This document shows positions 56,601-64,000 of a stretch of DNA of 64,000 nucleotides, one piece after another. Numbering within the stretch: position 1 is the first letter of the stretch; each line of letters begins with the position of its first letter. The position numbers and the translations under genes were made by a program. The notes beneath the pieces are model-generated. The model made no database searches. It was not told the origin of the DNA and saw nothing but the letters and a program-made list of their open reading frames with translations. Origin of the DNA: an uncultured Lachnospiraceae bacterium (GTDB lineage Bacteria; Bacillota; Clostridia; Lachnospirales; Lachnospiraceae). The stretch lies in the NCBI GenBank assembly GCA_910584725.1, contig CAJUBE010000024.1, positions 5,229 through 69,228 on the forward strand. The letters run 5' to 3'.

Positions 56601-59600
56601 CAGGGTTACGCTGACGTCCTTCTTTTTGCCGTTTTTCTCTACCATAGCAATCTGGGCAGGAGCGTTCAAGTCAATATAAGAGATACCTCTCACTACCGTA
56701 AACGGCATTGTCGCGGTCGCGCGATACATATCATAAACGCTGGCCGTATCATTGTAATGTGCTGTCGCCTCGATCACCAGATTGTACTTGCCCGGAGTAA
56801 CCTCGGTTCCCACAGTCATATAAATTCCGTTGTCACCAGAGTCATTCCACGCGGCATCGATGTAATCATTACCCTGCACATCCACACTCGTATCATAAAG
56901 CGTGCCGTCGGTTCTGCGTACAGTTACTTTCACATCGTCGATGTGGCCTGCTTTCGCGCTGAACTTCGGAAGCGCTACGAGCACATTCTCCTGACCGGAG
57001 TAGAGTTTTGCGTTCTTCTTGGTCACGCCAAGCTTATCTTCATAATACTTGTTGCGTGTGGAGAAGTCCTTCACAACCGCCTTATCGGATGCAAACTCTT
57101 TGCCATCCACAGGCGAAACTGCGTTCGTCAGAGGCGTACCTTCTGTGACTGCTTTCCCTTTCTCTACAGCGATCATCTTCGCGCTGAAGGTGTAGGTATT
57201 TCCGCATTTGTCGCCGTTGGTCTCCGGGTTAATCGTATTAACAATGATATTCTGCGATAAAGCCTGCAGCTTATGATTATCAACACCTGCCTTATAGTAA
57301 TAATAGCCTGTCTTGTGACTTGCCGGCGTCTCGTCATTGCCCTTCTTCCATGTCACATTCACTTCATAGTAATAATCGAAGAATGTGTCGGAAACTTCCT
57401 TGATGCCCGTATCAGGCGTCATGTCAAGATAGAGATCGTTCATGCCCTGTGCGCTGCTTGCAAGGCTCTTAACTTTTAACTTACTCTTCGGATCCTGACC
57501 CGCTACCGTAAAGTTAAATACCATATCTTCCGCACCTGTCTGGGTTACGGACTTGATAATCACATCTGTCTTTCCGGTTGTCTTAGTCTCGATCACCAGA
57601 TTGCCGCCCACGATCTCCGCAGTTGCGACACTTGTGTCAGCCGCTGCTGCCTGGAACATGTTCGCGTAATCCGCCGCGTTCACAGTTCTGTTTCCATCCT
57701 TGATCGTCAAAGGATAAGTCATTCTGGAAGCTGCATTGAGCTTAATTTCCCTGCCCTTTGTAATGCCCTTCACAGTCACATTCATCGGCGCTAACTGTGT
57801 ATTGAAGGTGATCGGAGCAAGAGTGGTCGTCTCGTATTCCGTCGTGCTGTCCTTCTCAACCGTCAATGTCACGTCAAAGGATGCGCCGCCGTCTTTTACA
57901 TCGACAATAACTTCATTTTCGTGCGTTGTCGCGTTTTCTTTTACCTGTGCCGTGGACACCGACTCGCCCTCGCTGGTCTTTGCCGCGCTGAGAATCTTTG
58001 CATCCGCATAGGTTCCGTCTAAGGATAACGTCACCTTGTCGCCGTATGTCACGTCGATGTCGCTGCCGTCAATCTTTCCGGCATTCGTCGTATTATCCGT
58101 ATGCGTAATTTCATACTTAATCTTATAAGTTTCTTTATTGACAGCCTTGAAGGTGTAGATGTCGCCGCCTTCCTCACCGTCAGCGGTCAGACCCTTGCCG
58201 AGCTCCACGACCTCGGTATAGCTGTTGTTGTTCAGTTCCACTTCCTTGCCGTTTACAAGAAGCTTATCGCCGGCCTTTACCGTAACTACGATTTGATCGC
58301 CGTTGTCTGCCTGTGTAGACGCATTTGCCGCCGTAATAGCTACAGACTGTCCACGGCCGCCTACTGCGGAATACTTCACAACCGACTGCAGAGCATTACT
58401 TTGCGCATCCGTCTTTACCATCACTTTGCGCTTGGTTGCGGTAAAGGTGAATGTATCAGCAGCCGCAAGAGTAGTGGCGCTTACATCCGCCGCGTTGATT
58501 GTGAAGGTATACTTGCCTTCTGCCGCCGCAGTCTTGACTGCGCCTGCGGTTTCTGCCTCGGAAGAATCCAGCGTATAGCCTTCCTCTACGGTCACGGCAA
58601 CGGTAATCTCATTGACGCCCGGTGTCGTAACCGTCTCCCCGCTCTTAACTTCTCCGGTCATCTTGTAAGTCTTGCTGCCGTTTGCGGCCGTCTTAACAGG
58701 CTCTAAGCCGCTGGGAGCCGTCACTTCGATCTTCGGAAGGATTGGATTATAGCCTTCACCTGCCGGAGCCAGTGTCAGGTACTTGTCAGTGGTATTTGTA
58801 TCCGCCTTCACCTGCACGGTAACTTCCGCCGTCGCGCCCTTGGTCAAGGTAACTTCCCAGTAAGTCTTTCCGTCGGGCTTAACTGCCTCAGCCGTGCCGA
58901 CCATAACCTTTTCAACCGTGTAGCCGCTTTTTACCGTAAAGCCGACATTTACCTTGCCCGCCGTATTGCCGGTAAGTAAATCCAGCACTTCTTTGCCAAT
59001 CGGAAGCTCGGTAGCAGGTTCAGCCGTTCCGCCTGCCCAATTGACACTTGCCCCTGTAACATAAGGGCTTTCATTAATCTTGATGCCGTATGCGCTCGCC
59101 TTTGCCAGCTTCGTCTTAACCACGATCTCTGTATTATCGGTCACGTTTGCCAGCGTATACTTGCCGTCTGCCGCCGCCGTAAGTGTATGGAGGCCTTCCG
59201 CGTCCGTATAGGTCAGCGTATCAATCTCATAATTTTCCGCTGCCGCCAGCTCAAAGCTGAAATCTGTGCCCTCGTATACATCATACGTTGCGATAGCTGC
59301 ACCCTCTGTCTCAGCAGGCTTTTCCTCTACCTCGCTGCCGTTCAGAGATTTGTACTTGTCGTACTTGATTGCCTTATCCGCTAACTGCGCGGTGTTCGTG
59401 CTAACGTCAAAGCTTACAGTTTTGTTTGCTTTCGCTGTGATGACGAAGTTGATGACATTTTTGCTCTCCGTCTCATCACTCTTCTTTGCCGTAAACTGTT
59501 GTTTATTTTGATTCTTGTTTAATTTGAAACCATCTATATCAGAGGTGATTTCAATCTTGCTGAACTTCGCTTCCGCGTTTTCAGCGATCTTCTCTGTCGC

Positions 59601-61877
59601 GCTTACATAGTAAGTATCGCCGGAACCGAGCCGATATGCTACATCATTTCCGCTTACCGTTACAGGATCCGCACCAGATGCGCTTGCCTTCTCAACGGAA
59701 ATTGTGATATCATTCTTTGTTCCGCCAGTAATATTCGCGGTGTACTCCACCATGATTTTTCTGGTAGCAATTTTTACCTCAGTAGCTCCTTCAGCCGCAA
59801 GGTTGATTTCATATACACCTTCTGTCGCGGTTTGCGCCTCATCGCCCACGTGTACGGATGCTACTTCGTAATTGTCTGCAGCCGTAACCGAAAGCAAAAC
59901 TTTTGTCGTGGTACTCGCTAAGCGAATGGCATTGCCGGGTACCGGACGGTTGGGTGTGCCCGACTCGGGAATATACAAAACACTCTTAACATGCTCATCC
60001 GTTGTGATATTTACTACCTTAGCCGCCGCATTATCCAGCGTTATGGTTACGGTATTTGCACCCTCTGCAGCCGTAACCGGAGTAACCTTGTAAACCGTAC
60101 CAATTGCGCCGTATACCGCCGTCGCTCCTGTGATTTCTGTTACTTCTCTGTCTGCCGTAATCTGCAGATAAACGTCTCTATCGACAGGAACATCCGCAAT
60201 CTGTTTGTTTGCAGCGTCTTTATAAGCTGCGTCAGCTTTCAAAGCATCCGCCTCAGTCTTTTCGCCGTCAAGTTCAAAATATTTCACAGAAAAGACATCA
60301 TTTTCACTTACGCTCGCTACTTTGATCGTAACCAGCTCTGTCACATCGATATCTGTCGCAAGGTCAAGAGTTTCCTCCTCACCGAAGCTTTCCCTTGTAA
60401 TCGTCCACTCGGCAGGATGGTTTTTATCCACGATCTTCTCGTCTTCGGAAAGCCCGCCGACCGTTACGCTGTACTTCTTGTCGGAAGTTACCGATGCCTG
60501 TAAAGTGATGGTGTCCGCGCTGGTGATCTCTATGGCATCGCCTGTCGTTGCCGTAAAGTCGGTTGCGTCGCCCACTCCTTTATATTTCCAAGTAACATCA
60601 GTGCCGCCATTCGGAAGCGTCACCTGATACTTCTTGGCTTCTACCGCAACCTTAACCTTGAGCGAGGTGTCGTCAGCCAGGTTTGTAATATCGGTGCTGG
60701 CAATCTTGTAGGCATTCTTCAACTCTTCGTTGTCCGTGTACTCGGAAACTGTAACTGCGGTATCCGAGTCGCCATATACGCAGGTCACGCCATTAGCCGC
60801 AATCTTCTTCTCCGCATCAGAGATATCTACCGTGAAGATAACGTCTTTGCCTGCTTCAATCTTACCGTCGGCAAGGTTAACGCCCTCCACAAACGTGATT
60901 CCCACTACCGCATCATTAGCCGTATCAGGGGCAATCGTTACCTTAGTCCACTTCTCTACGCCTGTAATCGTAATGGTGGCATCTGCAACGATTGCGCCAG
61001 TGGTATAAAGACCTGTTTGTTCATCCTCCGTCAATTCTGTACTGCCCTGCATTACCTTCAGATTGTTGTAGCGATTTGTATCAGTAATTTCCGCGATGAA
61101 TGTAAGCATCTCACCATCAGGCACAGTTGCCGTGGCATTTTCAGATGAAATTTCAGTGTTGACGCCATTTACAACCGTAAAGACAGCTACTCCCTCCGGA
61201 ATCGTACCGAAATTCACGGTGAAGAGCTGCTTTGTCGTTACCGTGATGGTCACCTCATCAGTTATGTCGGCATTGGCAATTGTAGCAGAGGCAGATAATT
61301 TGTCATCTGCAATTTCTGCATTCTGCGCGTCTGCACCTGAGCCAATCTGATAGGTTACGGCAGCTAACTGATAGCCGTCTTTTGCTGCCACGTCGAAGCT
61401 CAGGGCATCTGTGCCGGTAACAAGGCTGCTGCCATCCTCACTATCTACCAGTCCGCCAGTGAAGGTAACCTTAGCGGTCGTGTCGTCAGCGGCAATTTCC
61501 CCGGAGTCGACATTTTTCGTAGGAGCCGCTGCTGTACCGTTGCCAAAGGCAACTTTTACAGCTTTGCCAGCGTCAACCGTCACAGGTTCTCCCTCTCCGT
61601 CCACGAAGTTCGTGTCTTCCTCGGAAACGGGCTCCTCCTCCGCAGGTTTGTTCTCATCTGTAAGCTCCTCGTCAGAACCTGCATTGGGGTCGTCAACTGC
61701 GGGCTGATCTTTGCTCTCCGGGTCGTCAGACTCATTCTGATCCCCGTCCGGGTTTTCAATATCGGTCGTTATGTCATCATCCGTATTGTCCCCCGTCTCG
61801 TCCCCTTCATTTTCATTCTGCTCGTTGTTCGTGGTGTCAGAATCGCCCGAATTATCGGTATCATCTGCATCCTTCAC
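53646..61877 (-). CDS. Giant repetitive acidic protein B (2743 residues)
   Basis: This is the paralogue of giant protein A. Residues 1-81 are identical to A. Roughly residues 90-1600 are tandem ~85-100-residue beta-rich units of the 'bacterial repeat' type, with phrases such as NYEVASVHVGDEAQTATEGV and GYTVEKVMVGTAEAV. These do not align with A. From ~1600 onward it is collinear with A at low identity (SVSGGKIVSKDSTGE against TVKGAKIVRKLNGYS), ending QKAATTTP. There is no LPxTG, no terminal helix and no cell-wall-binding domain. The same GTG start lies just after an upstream in-frame stop, and no signal peptide is visible. It is presumably a fibrous surface or secreted protein if an export route exists. 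Confidence 0.72.
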   Translation of the reverse strand: MKDADDTDNSGDSDTTNNEQNENEGDETGDNTDDDITTDIENPDGDQNESDDPESKDQPAVDDPNAGSDEELTDENKPAEEEPVSEEDTNFVDGEGEPVTVDAGKAVKVAFGNGTAAAPTKNVDSGEIAADDTTAKVTFTGGLVDSEDGSSLVTGTDALSFDVAAKDGYQLAAVTYQIGSGADAQNAEIADDKLSASATIANADITDEVTITVTTKQLFTVNFGTIPEGVAVFTVVNGVNTEISSENATATVPDGEMLTFIAEITDTNRYNNLKVMQGSTELTEDEQTGLYTTGAIVADATITITGVEKWTKVTIAPDTANDAVVGITFVEGVNLADGKIEAGKDVIFTVDISDAEKKIAANGVTCVYGDSDTAVTVSEYTDNEELKNAYKIASTDITNLADDTSLKVKVAVEAKKYQVTLPNGGTDVTWKYKGVGDATDFTATTGDAIEITSADTITLQASVTSDKKYSVTVGGLSEDEKIVDKNHPAEWTITRESFGEEETLDLATDIDVTELVTIKVASVSENDVFSVKYFELDGEKTEADALKADAAYKDAANKQIADVPVDRDVYLQITADREVTEITGATAVYGAIGTVYKVTPVTAAEGANTVTITLDNAAAKVVNITTDEHVKSVLYIPESGTPNRPVPGNAIRLASTTTKVLLSVTAADNYEVASVHVGDEAQTATEGVYEINLAAEGATEVKIATRKIMVEYTANITGGTKNDITISVEKASASGADPVTVSGNDVAYRLGSGDTYYVSATEKIAENAEAKFSKIEITSDIDGFKLNKNQNKQQFTAKKSDETESKNVINFVITAKANKTVSFDVSTNTAQLADKAIKYDKYKSLNGSEVEEKPAETEGAAIATYDVYEGTDFSFELAAAENYEIDTLTYTDAEGLHTLTAAADGKYTLANVTDNTEIVVKTKLAKASAYGIKINESPYVTGASVNWAGGTAEPATELPIGKEVLDLLTGNTAGKVNVGFTVKSGYTVEKVMVGTAEAVKPDGKTYWEVTLTKGATAEVTVQVKADTNTTDKYLTLAPAGEGYNPILPKIEVTAPSGLEPVKTAANGSKTYKMTGEVKSGETVTTPGVNEITVAVTVEEGYTLDSSEAETAGAVKTAAAEGKYTFTINAADVSATTLAAADTFTFTATKRKVMVKTDAQSNALQSVVKYSAVGGRGQSVAITAANASTQADNGDQIVVTVKAGDKLLVNGKEVELNNNSYTEVVELGKGLTADGEEGGDIYTFKAVNKETYKIKYEITHTDNTTNAGKIDGSDIDVTYGDKVTLSLDGTYADAKILSAAKTSEGESVSTAQVKENATTHENEVIVDVKDGGASFDVTLTVEKDSTTEYETTTLAPITFNTQLAPMNVTVKGITKGREIKLNAASRMTYPLTIKDGNRTVNAADYANMFQAAAADTSVATAEIVGGNLVIETKTTGKTDVIIKSVTQTGAEDMVFNFTVAGQDPKSKLKVKSLASSAQGMNDLYLDMTPDTGIKEVSDTFFDYYYEVNVTWKKGNDETPASHKTGYYYYKAGVDNHKLQALSQNIIVNTINPETNGDKCGNTYTFSAKMIAVEKGKAVTEGTPLTNAVSPVDGKEFASDKAVVKDFSTRNKYYEDKLGVTKKNAKLYSGQENVLVALPKFSAKAGHIDDVKVTVRRTDGTLYDTSVDVQGNDYIDAAWNDSGDNGIYMTVGTEVTPGKYNLVIEATAHYNDTASVYDMYRATATMPFTVVRGISYIDLNAPAQIAMVEKNGKKKDVSVTLKPIGKDAYGDKAATQKFTYEFVSAVNAKNNAQVVVKNNKITVKAGFEQSADPAKNKFTVRINPADYTGNTHSQTVTFEVTDEVLVPTAIYLAKSNGEKLADTLTTLEADEANVVVKAGSRVIDNSLLNITPAYTGKKTGYYSDYEKLVVIGKGALALKATTTDGGKKNTQKKYTITYPANVTYTLDTENSNGVGIYLKNGKYQYADSGNGQLNVQVNAASGSYDSYAYTRLFNYSVSVSGGKIVSKDSTGEYVIAPNKKETVITVTDKMKKGAAGKISFTYVNTNFKDVKAPSAKTTNKLYLAYDGNRSVEGQELKYTLKDNKGGYNAVKFTKVDDKSSEIVVLDGVYTINGKNEFTVAPYDDGMVYPQKVGTAKYNVVYGTKSDNGIFYPATKSATISVKVNKLGNMSPTAKYTINPVESLGVALTYKPADGVMVFDRVVSANVGGKKNKFFEFFELSEDHRKLQIKTAEYAKITAALTADPKNGDANFNPKEDLTGYLEYHYWTENGRVDKSVKITVAIKENQKVKYTASGINVLSAANAEAATFVTVGKNNPVYIANAKAVTEGWSAAPVKDGDAATNQVTLKSTNAPEQGKVEFYVIPADSPQKASTDFEKYGILVSAQVKVLKDDANTAKVKVDTKKNLTHTAEITGTTVTLTAEAVQGKEFTLVADGYAISKAEPVTAGADATEEQQAVYAALAGGANAIQMKAVDEGEAPAIVIKLDRDKAIAAAKSGIITIPVKLTFNKGTVNTEFISLKVKLNAVPTAAAVSADVKTKLNGHGLTASELATAAAAKAAMEAYAKDPENVYIDPMSGIVIDTIEAPDATKWGKGEGQSYAMNVTLKDVTAAADATPIAPVEITVTEAAAGVDIETAVGNAAALIVGEKSTDATVAATQMLATETTTADQIADWLQAAVAKSDYADKEYAVVIVSDLEVEAPTTAATGTLSYSYKVVHSLKPYYSNTIVSEVSETVTLPQKAATTTP

Positions 61878-62013
61878 AACTTGACACGCATAATTATTAA
61901 GATTTTCTTAATTTTCCAGTCCTCAGTGTTTATAAGGATTTGCGGGATTTTTGGCCGGTTTTTGATTCGCAATATTGATCTGTAGAGATCGCAATACCGC
62001 CCACCAGTCCCGA

Positions 62014-62035
62014 TTTGTCACTAATTTGTAACTAA
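62014..62035 (-). promoter_or_regulatory. Tandem 11-bp direct repeats, pair 1, copy B
   Basis: TTTGTCACTAA is followed by TTTGTAACTAA, the same as at 33369-33390 within the 655-bp repeat. Confidence 0.5.
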
Positions 62036-62102
62036 TTAAATTTTTATTAAATCGTAAAACCCGCTTGGACAGTGGAATGGTAACGGTTCCGCTCCTTGAA
62101 AA

Positions 62103-62124
62103 TTTGTCGCTAATTTGTTGCTAA
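62103..62124 (-). promoter_or_regulatory. Tandem 11-bp direct repeats, pair 2, copy B
   Basis: TTTGTCGCTAA is followed by TTTGTTGCTAA, the same as at 33458-33479. Confidence 0.5.
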
Positions 62125-62228
62125 TGCGGAAATTGCGGGTGTTACCATGCGGTTTTCCGACTGCGTCCAAATTGACGCTAAACCGCAATGTAACGGGTGG
62201 TATGAAACGGTGGAACGATAACATAGAA

Positions 62229-62271
62229 AACCGGCGCGCTTCCTCGAAAATCAAAAGGCGAGCGGCCGGTT
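62229..62271 (-). terminator. Terminator-like hairpin after ldhA within repeat B
   Basis: AACCGGC pairs with GCCGGTT with a TTTTC tail on the minus strand. It lies ~40 bp beyond the ldhA stop, where it can end that transcript before giant gene B. Confidence 0.5.
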
Positions 62272-62311
62272 GGCGGGAGAGTGGGTGGTATGGTACGATA
62301 GGGCGATTCTT

Positions 62312-63304
62312 CTATTTCGCTGCTTCGCTGCCTACGCGGTTAACCAAAGGCAGACCATTTTCCAGTGCATAAGCGTTTTCCAGAGTGACCTTTGCAATCG
62401 CCTGCATAGCCTCCTTTGTGAAAAATCCCATGTGCGACGTAATCAGTACGTTCGGAAAAGTCATCAATCTGGCCAGATTTTCGTCCCGCATGATCTCATT
62501 GGACTTATCCTCATAGAAAATACCTTCCTCCTCCTCGTAAACATCCAGACCGACGCCGCCGAACTTCCCATCCACTAGCCCGTCAATCAGTGCGTCCGTA
62601 TCGATCAGCGCGCCGCGGGAAGTATTGACCAGATACACGCCGTTCTTCATTTTAGCAATGGTGTCCGCGTTAATCAGATGCTTCGTCTCGGAAGTCAGAG
62701 GACAGTGCAGCGAGATGACGTCGGCGCGCTCCATCAATTCCTGCACTGATACATACTCCACATCTAGATTTTTATTGGGATAGGGATCATAAGCCACCAC
62801 TTCCATGCCGAATCCATTGCAGATGCGGATCATAGCCTGACCAATTTTTCCCGTGCCCACAATACCGGCCGTCTTACGGTACATGTCCACGCCCATCAGC
62901 CCGTGCAGACTCATATTAAACTCCCTTGTTCTGTTATAGGCTTTATGAGTATAACGGTTTACGGTCATCAGCATGGTCATGGCAAACTCTGCCACCGCCT
63001 CTGGGGAGTAGCTGGGCACCCGCAGAACCTGAATTTTATCTTCGGCTGCCTTCACATCCACATGATTAAATCCCGCGCTCCGCAGGAGAATCGCTTTTAC
63101 ATGCATGTCATAAAGCTGATCGATCATACCGGCATTCACATAATCATTTACAAAAATGCAGACCGCGTCAAAGCCTTTTGCAAGAGAAACTGTTTCCTCG
63201 TGAAACGGCACTTCATAGAAGCGGATATCAAATCCGTAATCCTTTCCCATAGGCTCAAACCAGATTCGGTCATAAGGCTTCGTGCTAAAAAATGCAATCT
63301 TCAT
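62312..63304 (-). CDS. ldhA: D-lactate dehydrogenase (D-2-hydroxyacid dehydrogenase family)
   Basis: This 330-residue NAD-dependent enzyme reduces pyruvate to D-lactate in fermentation. The nucleotide fold shows TAGIVGTGKIGQAM (about 146-158). Catalytic residues sit in VNTSRGALID (Arg), GLDVYEEEEG (Glu) and VLITSHMGFFT (His). The start KIAFFSTKPYDRIWFEPM is typical of LdhA-type enzymes. The ATG at 63304 has GGAGG 7 bp upstream; an earlier in-frame ATG lacks one. Together with the pfl genes it describes mixed-acid fermentation of pyruvate. Confidence 0.94.
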   Translation of the reverse strand: MKIAFFSTKPYDRIWFEPMGKDYGFDIRFYEVPFHEETVSLAKGFDAVCIFVNDYVNAGMIDQLYDMHVKAILLRSAGFNHVDVKAAEDKIQVLRVPSYSPEAVAEFAMTMLMTVNRYTHKAYNRTREFNMSLHGLMGVDMYRKTAGIVGTGKIGQAMIRICNGFGMEVVAYDPYPNKNLDVEYVSVQELMERADVISLHCPLTSETKHLINADTIAKMKNGVYLVNTSRGALIDTDALIDGLVDGKFGGVGLDVYEEEEGIFYEDKSNEIMRDENLARLMTFPNVLITSHMGFFTKEAMQAIAKVTLENAYALENGLPLVNRVGSEAAK

Positions 63305-63344
63305 AAAATTTACCTCCACTTTTCATCATGATAATAAGTATATA

Positions 63345-63378
63345 CAAAAAACCGCCTTGCCATCCAGTATCAGCGGTT
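63345..63378 (-). terminator. Terminator of the small exported-protein gene
   Basis: On the minus strand AACCGC (63373-63378) pairs with GCGGTT (63350-63355), followed by TTTTT. It separates this gene from ldhA. Confidence 0.7.
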
Positions 63379-63406
63379 ATCTGTTCTATTTTTACATTTT
63401 AATTAC

Positions 63407-63766
63407 TCAGGAAGTCAGATCCCGGAAAAAGTTACTGATGCTTTCCTTAATGCTTTCCCAAAAACCTTCCTTTGCGCCTTCCACAGCGCTTTCAACCGCA
63501 TCTCCGATGGCTTCGTCGGCCTGTTCCACAACGTCACCAAGCTTTTCGTCGGCCTGCGCTACAACGTCGTTCAGCTTCTCATCCGCCTGCGCCACCGCCG
63601 CCGAGCCATATTCTTCATACATATCCTTCACCTGGCCGACAAGCTCCTCCGCGCCGGTTTCAATGTCTTCTGCGGCAGGTTTTTCCCCATCGTACAACTG
63701 CGTAAGAGTGAGGGCCGCCACGCACAGAATCGCCAGCAGGCACAGTACGCTCATAAATTTTTTCAT
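63407..63766 (-). CDS. Small exported or membrane-tethered protein with 11-residue repeats
   Basis: This 119-residue protein has an N-terminal signal or anchor helix (MKKFMSVLCLLAILCVAALT). The body is acidic and helical, with three consecutive 11-residue units of the form QADEKLNDVVA, QADEKLGDVVE and QADEAIGDAVE. It then ends in an amphipathic segment, FWESIKESISNFFRDL. The 11-residue period resembles LEA-like or apolipoprotein-like amphipathic helices. GGAGG lies 5 bp before the ATG. The family was not recognised; the cell-envelope location is inferred from the N-terminus. Confidence 0.72.
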   Translation of the reverse strand: MKKFMSVLCLLAILCVAALTLTQLYDGEKPAAEDIETGAEELVGQVKDMYEEYGSAAVAQADEKLNDVVAQADEKLGDVVEQADEAIGDAVESAVEGAKEGFWESIKESISNFFRDLTS

Positions 63767-63859
63767 ATTTTCCTCCATGTCAGAGCAGTTTACTGCTATG
63801 ACACGCGATGAGAAATTCGCGAAGGCGATTTCTCATCTGCGATCAAGGCACATTTGAGG

Positions 63860-63948
63860 TTACTTTTCACACCCGCACCATGCACTTGCTGCATGGTGTC
63901 GGAGCCAGCGCCAAAATGCCTGTATTTTGGCATTTTGTGTGCATTATT
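63860..63948 (+). repeat. Pair of intergenic hairpins
   Basis: CACCATGCA pairs with TGCATGGTG around CTTGC, then GCCAAAAT pairs with ATTTTGGC. No reading frame is present. It resembles the style of the other intergenic hairpin families but not their sequence. Confidence 0.5.
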
Positions 63949-63949
63949 G

Positions 63950-64000
63950 TTGCAATTCACACGGAATAATCGTAAATTGATGCGAAATCTGGCGTACGTG
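63950..64000 (+). repeat. Intergenic repeat family 3, copy 2, cut by the window end
   Basis: TTGCAATTCACACGGAATAA is followed by TCGTAAATTGATGCGAAATC, matching 14584-14624 with three changes. The closing arm appears to begin with CGTG at 63997-64000. Confidence 0.6.

Larger units (their letters stand above)
61633..62287 (-). repeat. 655-bp direct repeat, copy B
   Basis: By eye this is identical to 32988-33642 in the same orientation, offset by 28,645 bp. It includes codons 1-~81 of giant gene B and ~410 bp upstream, ending ~25 bp from the ldhA stop. Confidence 0.93.

Noticed and set aside
55092..57260. Long open frame (722 codons) on the plus strand opposite giant gene B
   Set aside because: It is a shadow of the repetitive giant gene. 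The implied protein is an Arg/Ile/Leu/Cys-rich mixture with no domain and no ribosome site, while the opposite strand has coherent beta-repeat composition throughout.

Overview
The window reads as a chromosomal segment of a motile, fermentative Firmicute, most likely a Lachnospiraceae-type clostridium. Supporting signs are the Bacillus/Clostridium-like gene orders (mbl-flhO-flhP; comFC-yvyF; cdaA-cdaR-glmM; rpsF-ssb-rpsR ... gdpP-rplI-dnaB), AGGAGG-type ribosome binding sites, pyruvate formate-lyase and D-lactate dehydrogenase fermentation genes, a 2[4Fe-4S] ferredoxin and DUF951. The assignment is by gene content only.

Layout. 1-5.6 kb: 3' end of uvrB, uvrA, and a convergent ABC-class ATPase. 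6-9.4 kb: mbl and three flagellar rod genes. 9.5-18.6 kb: recD2, comFC, a YvyF-like flagellar protein, two unknown membrane proteins, then the c-di-AMP/cell-wall operon cdaA-cdaR-glmM and an HPr-like gene. 18.9-22.7 kb: leuA, a candidate type I toxin-antitoxin pair, a sirtuin, a Uma2-family gene and a DUF951 gene. 22.7-33.6 kb (module A): two membrane-protein genes, one with a UbiA-like half, and a 2780-codon repetitive protein. 33.7-40.9 kb: the ribosomal/replication cluster rpsF-ssb-rpsR-gdpP-rplI-dnaB and a MerR-like regulator. 40.9-48.2 kb: ferredoxin, a large hybrid histidine kinase, and a pyruvate formate-lyase locus in which the glycyl-radical domain is a separate gene. 48.5-62.3 kb (module B): broken Uma2/DUF951 copies, a three-gene operon (TPR-like protein, VirD4/TraG-like ATPase, SIR2-domain protein) and a second giant protein of 2743 codons. 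62.3-64 kb: D-lactate dehydrogenase and a small exported protein.

The main discovery is the pairing of modules A and B. Each lies beside a Uma2/DUF951 pair, intact at 22 kb and decayed at 48.6 kb. Each carries different cargo genes and a giant repetitive acidic protein gene, and each ends in the same 655-bp sequence. That sequence (32988-33642 and 61633-62287) reads as identical in both copies and encodes the first ~81 residues plus ~410 bp upstream, while the rest of the two giant proteins has diverged strongly. Cargo B (SIR2 + VirD4/HerA-superfamily ATPase + helical-repeat protein) resembles, by family logic, SIR2-HerA anti-phage modules.

Other unusual points are the split pyruvate formate-lyase with an intervening Cys-containing small protein that resembles part of the glycyl-radical domain, and several families of intergenic hairpin repeats, one of which shows compensatory base changes between copies. 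Both synthesis (cdaA/cdaR) and breakdown (gdpP) of c-di-AMP are encoded in the window.
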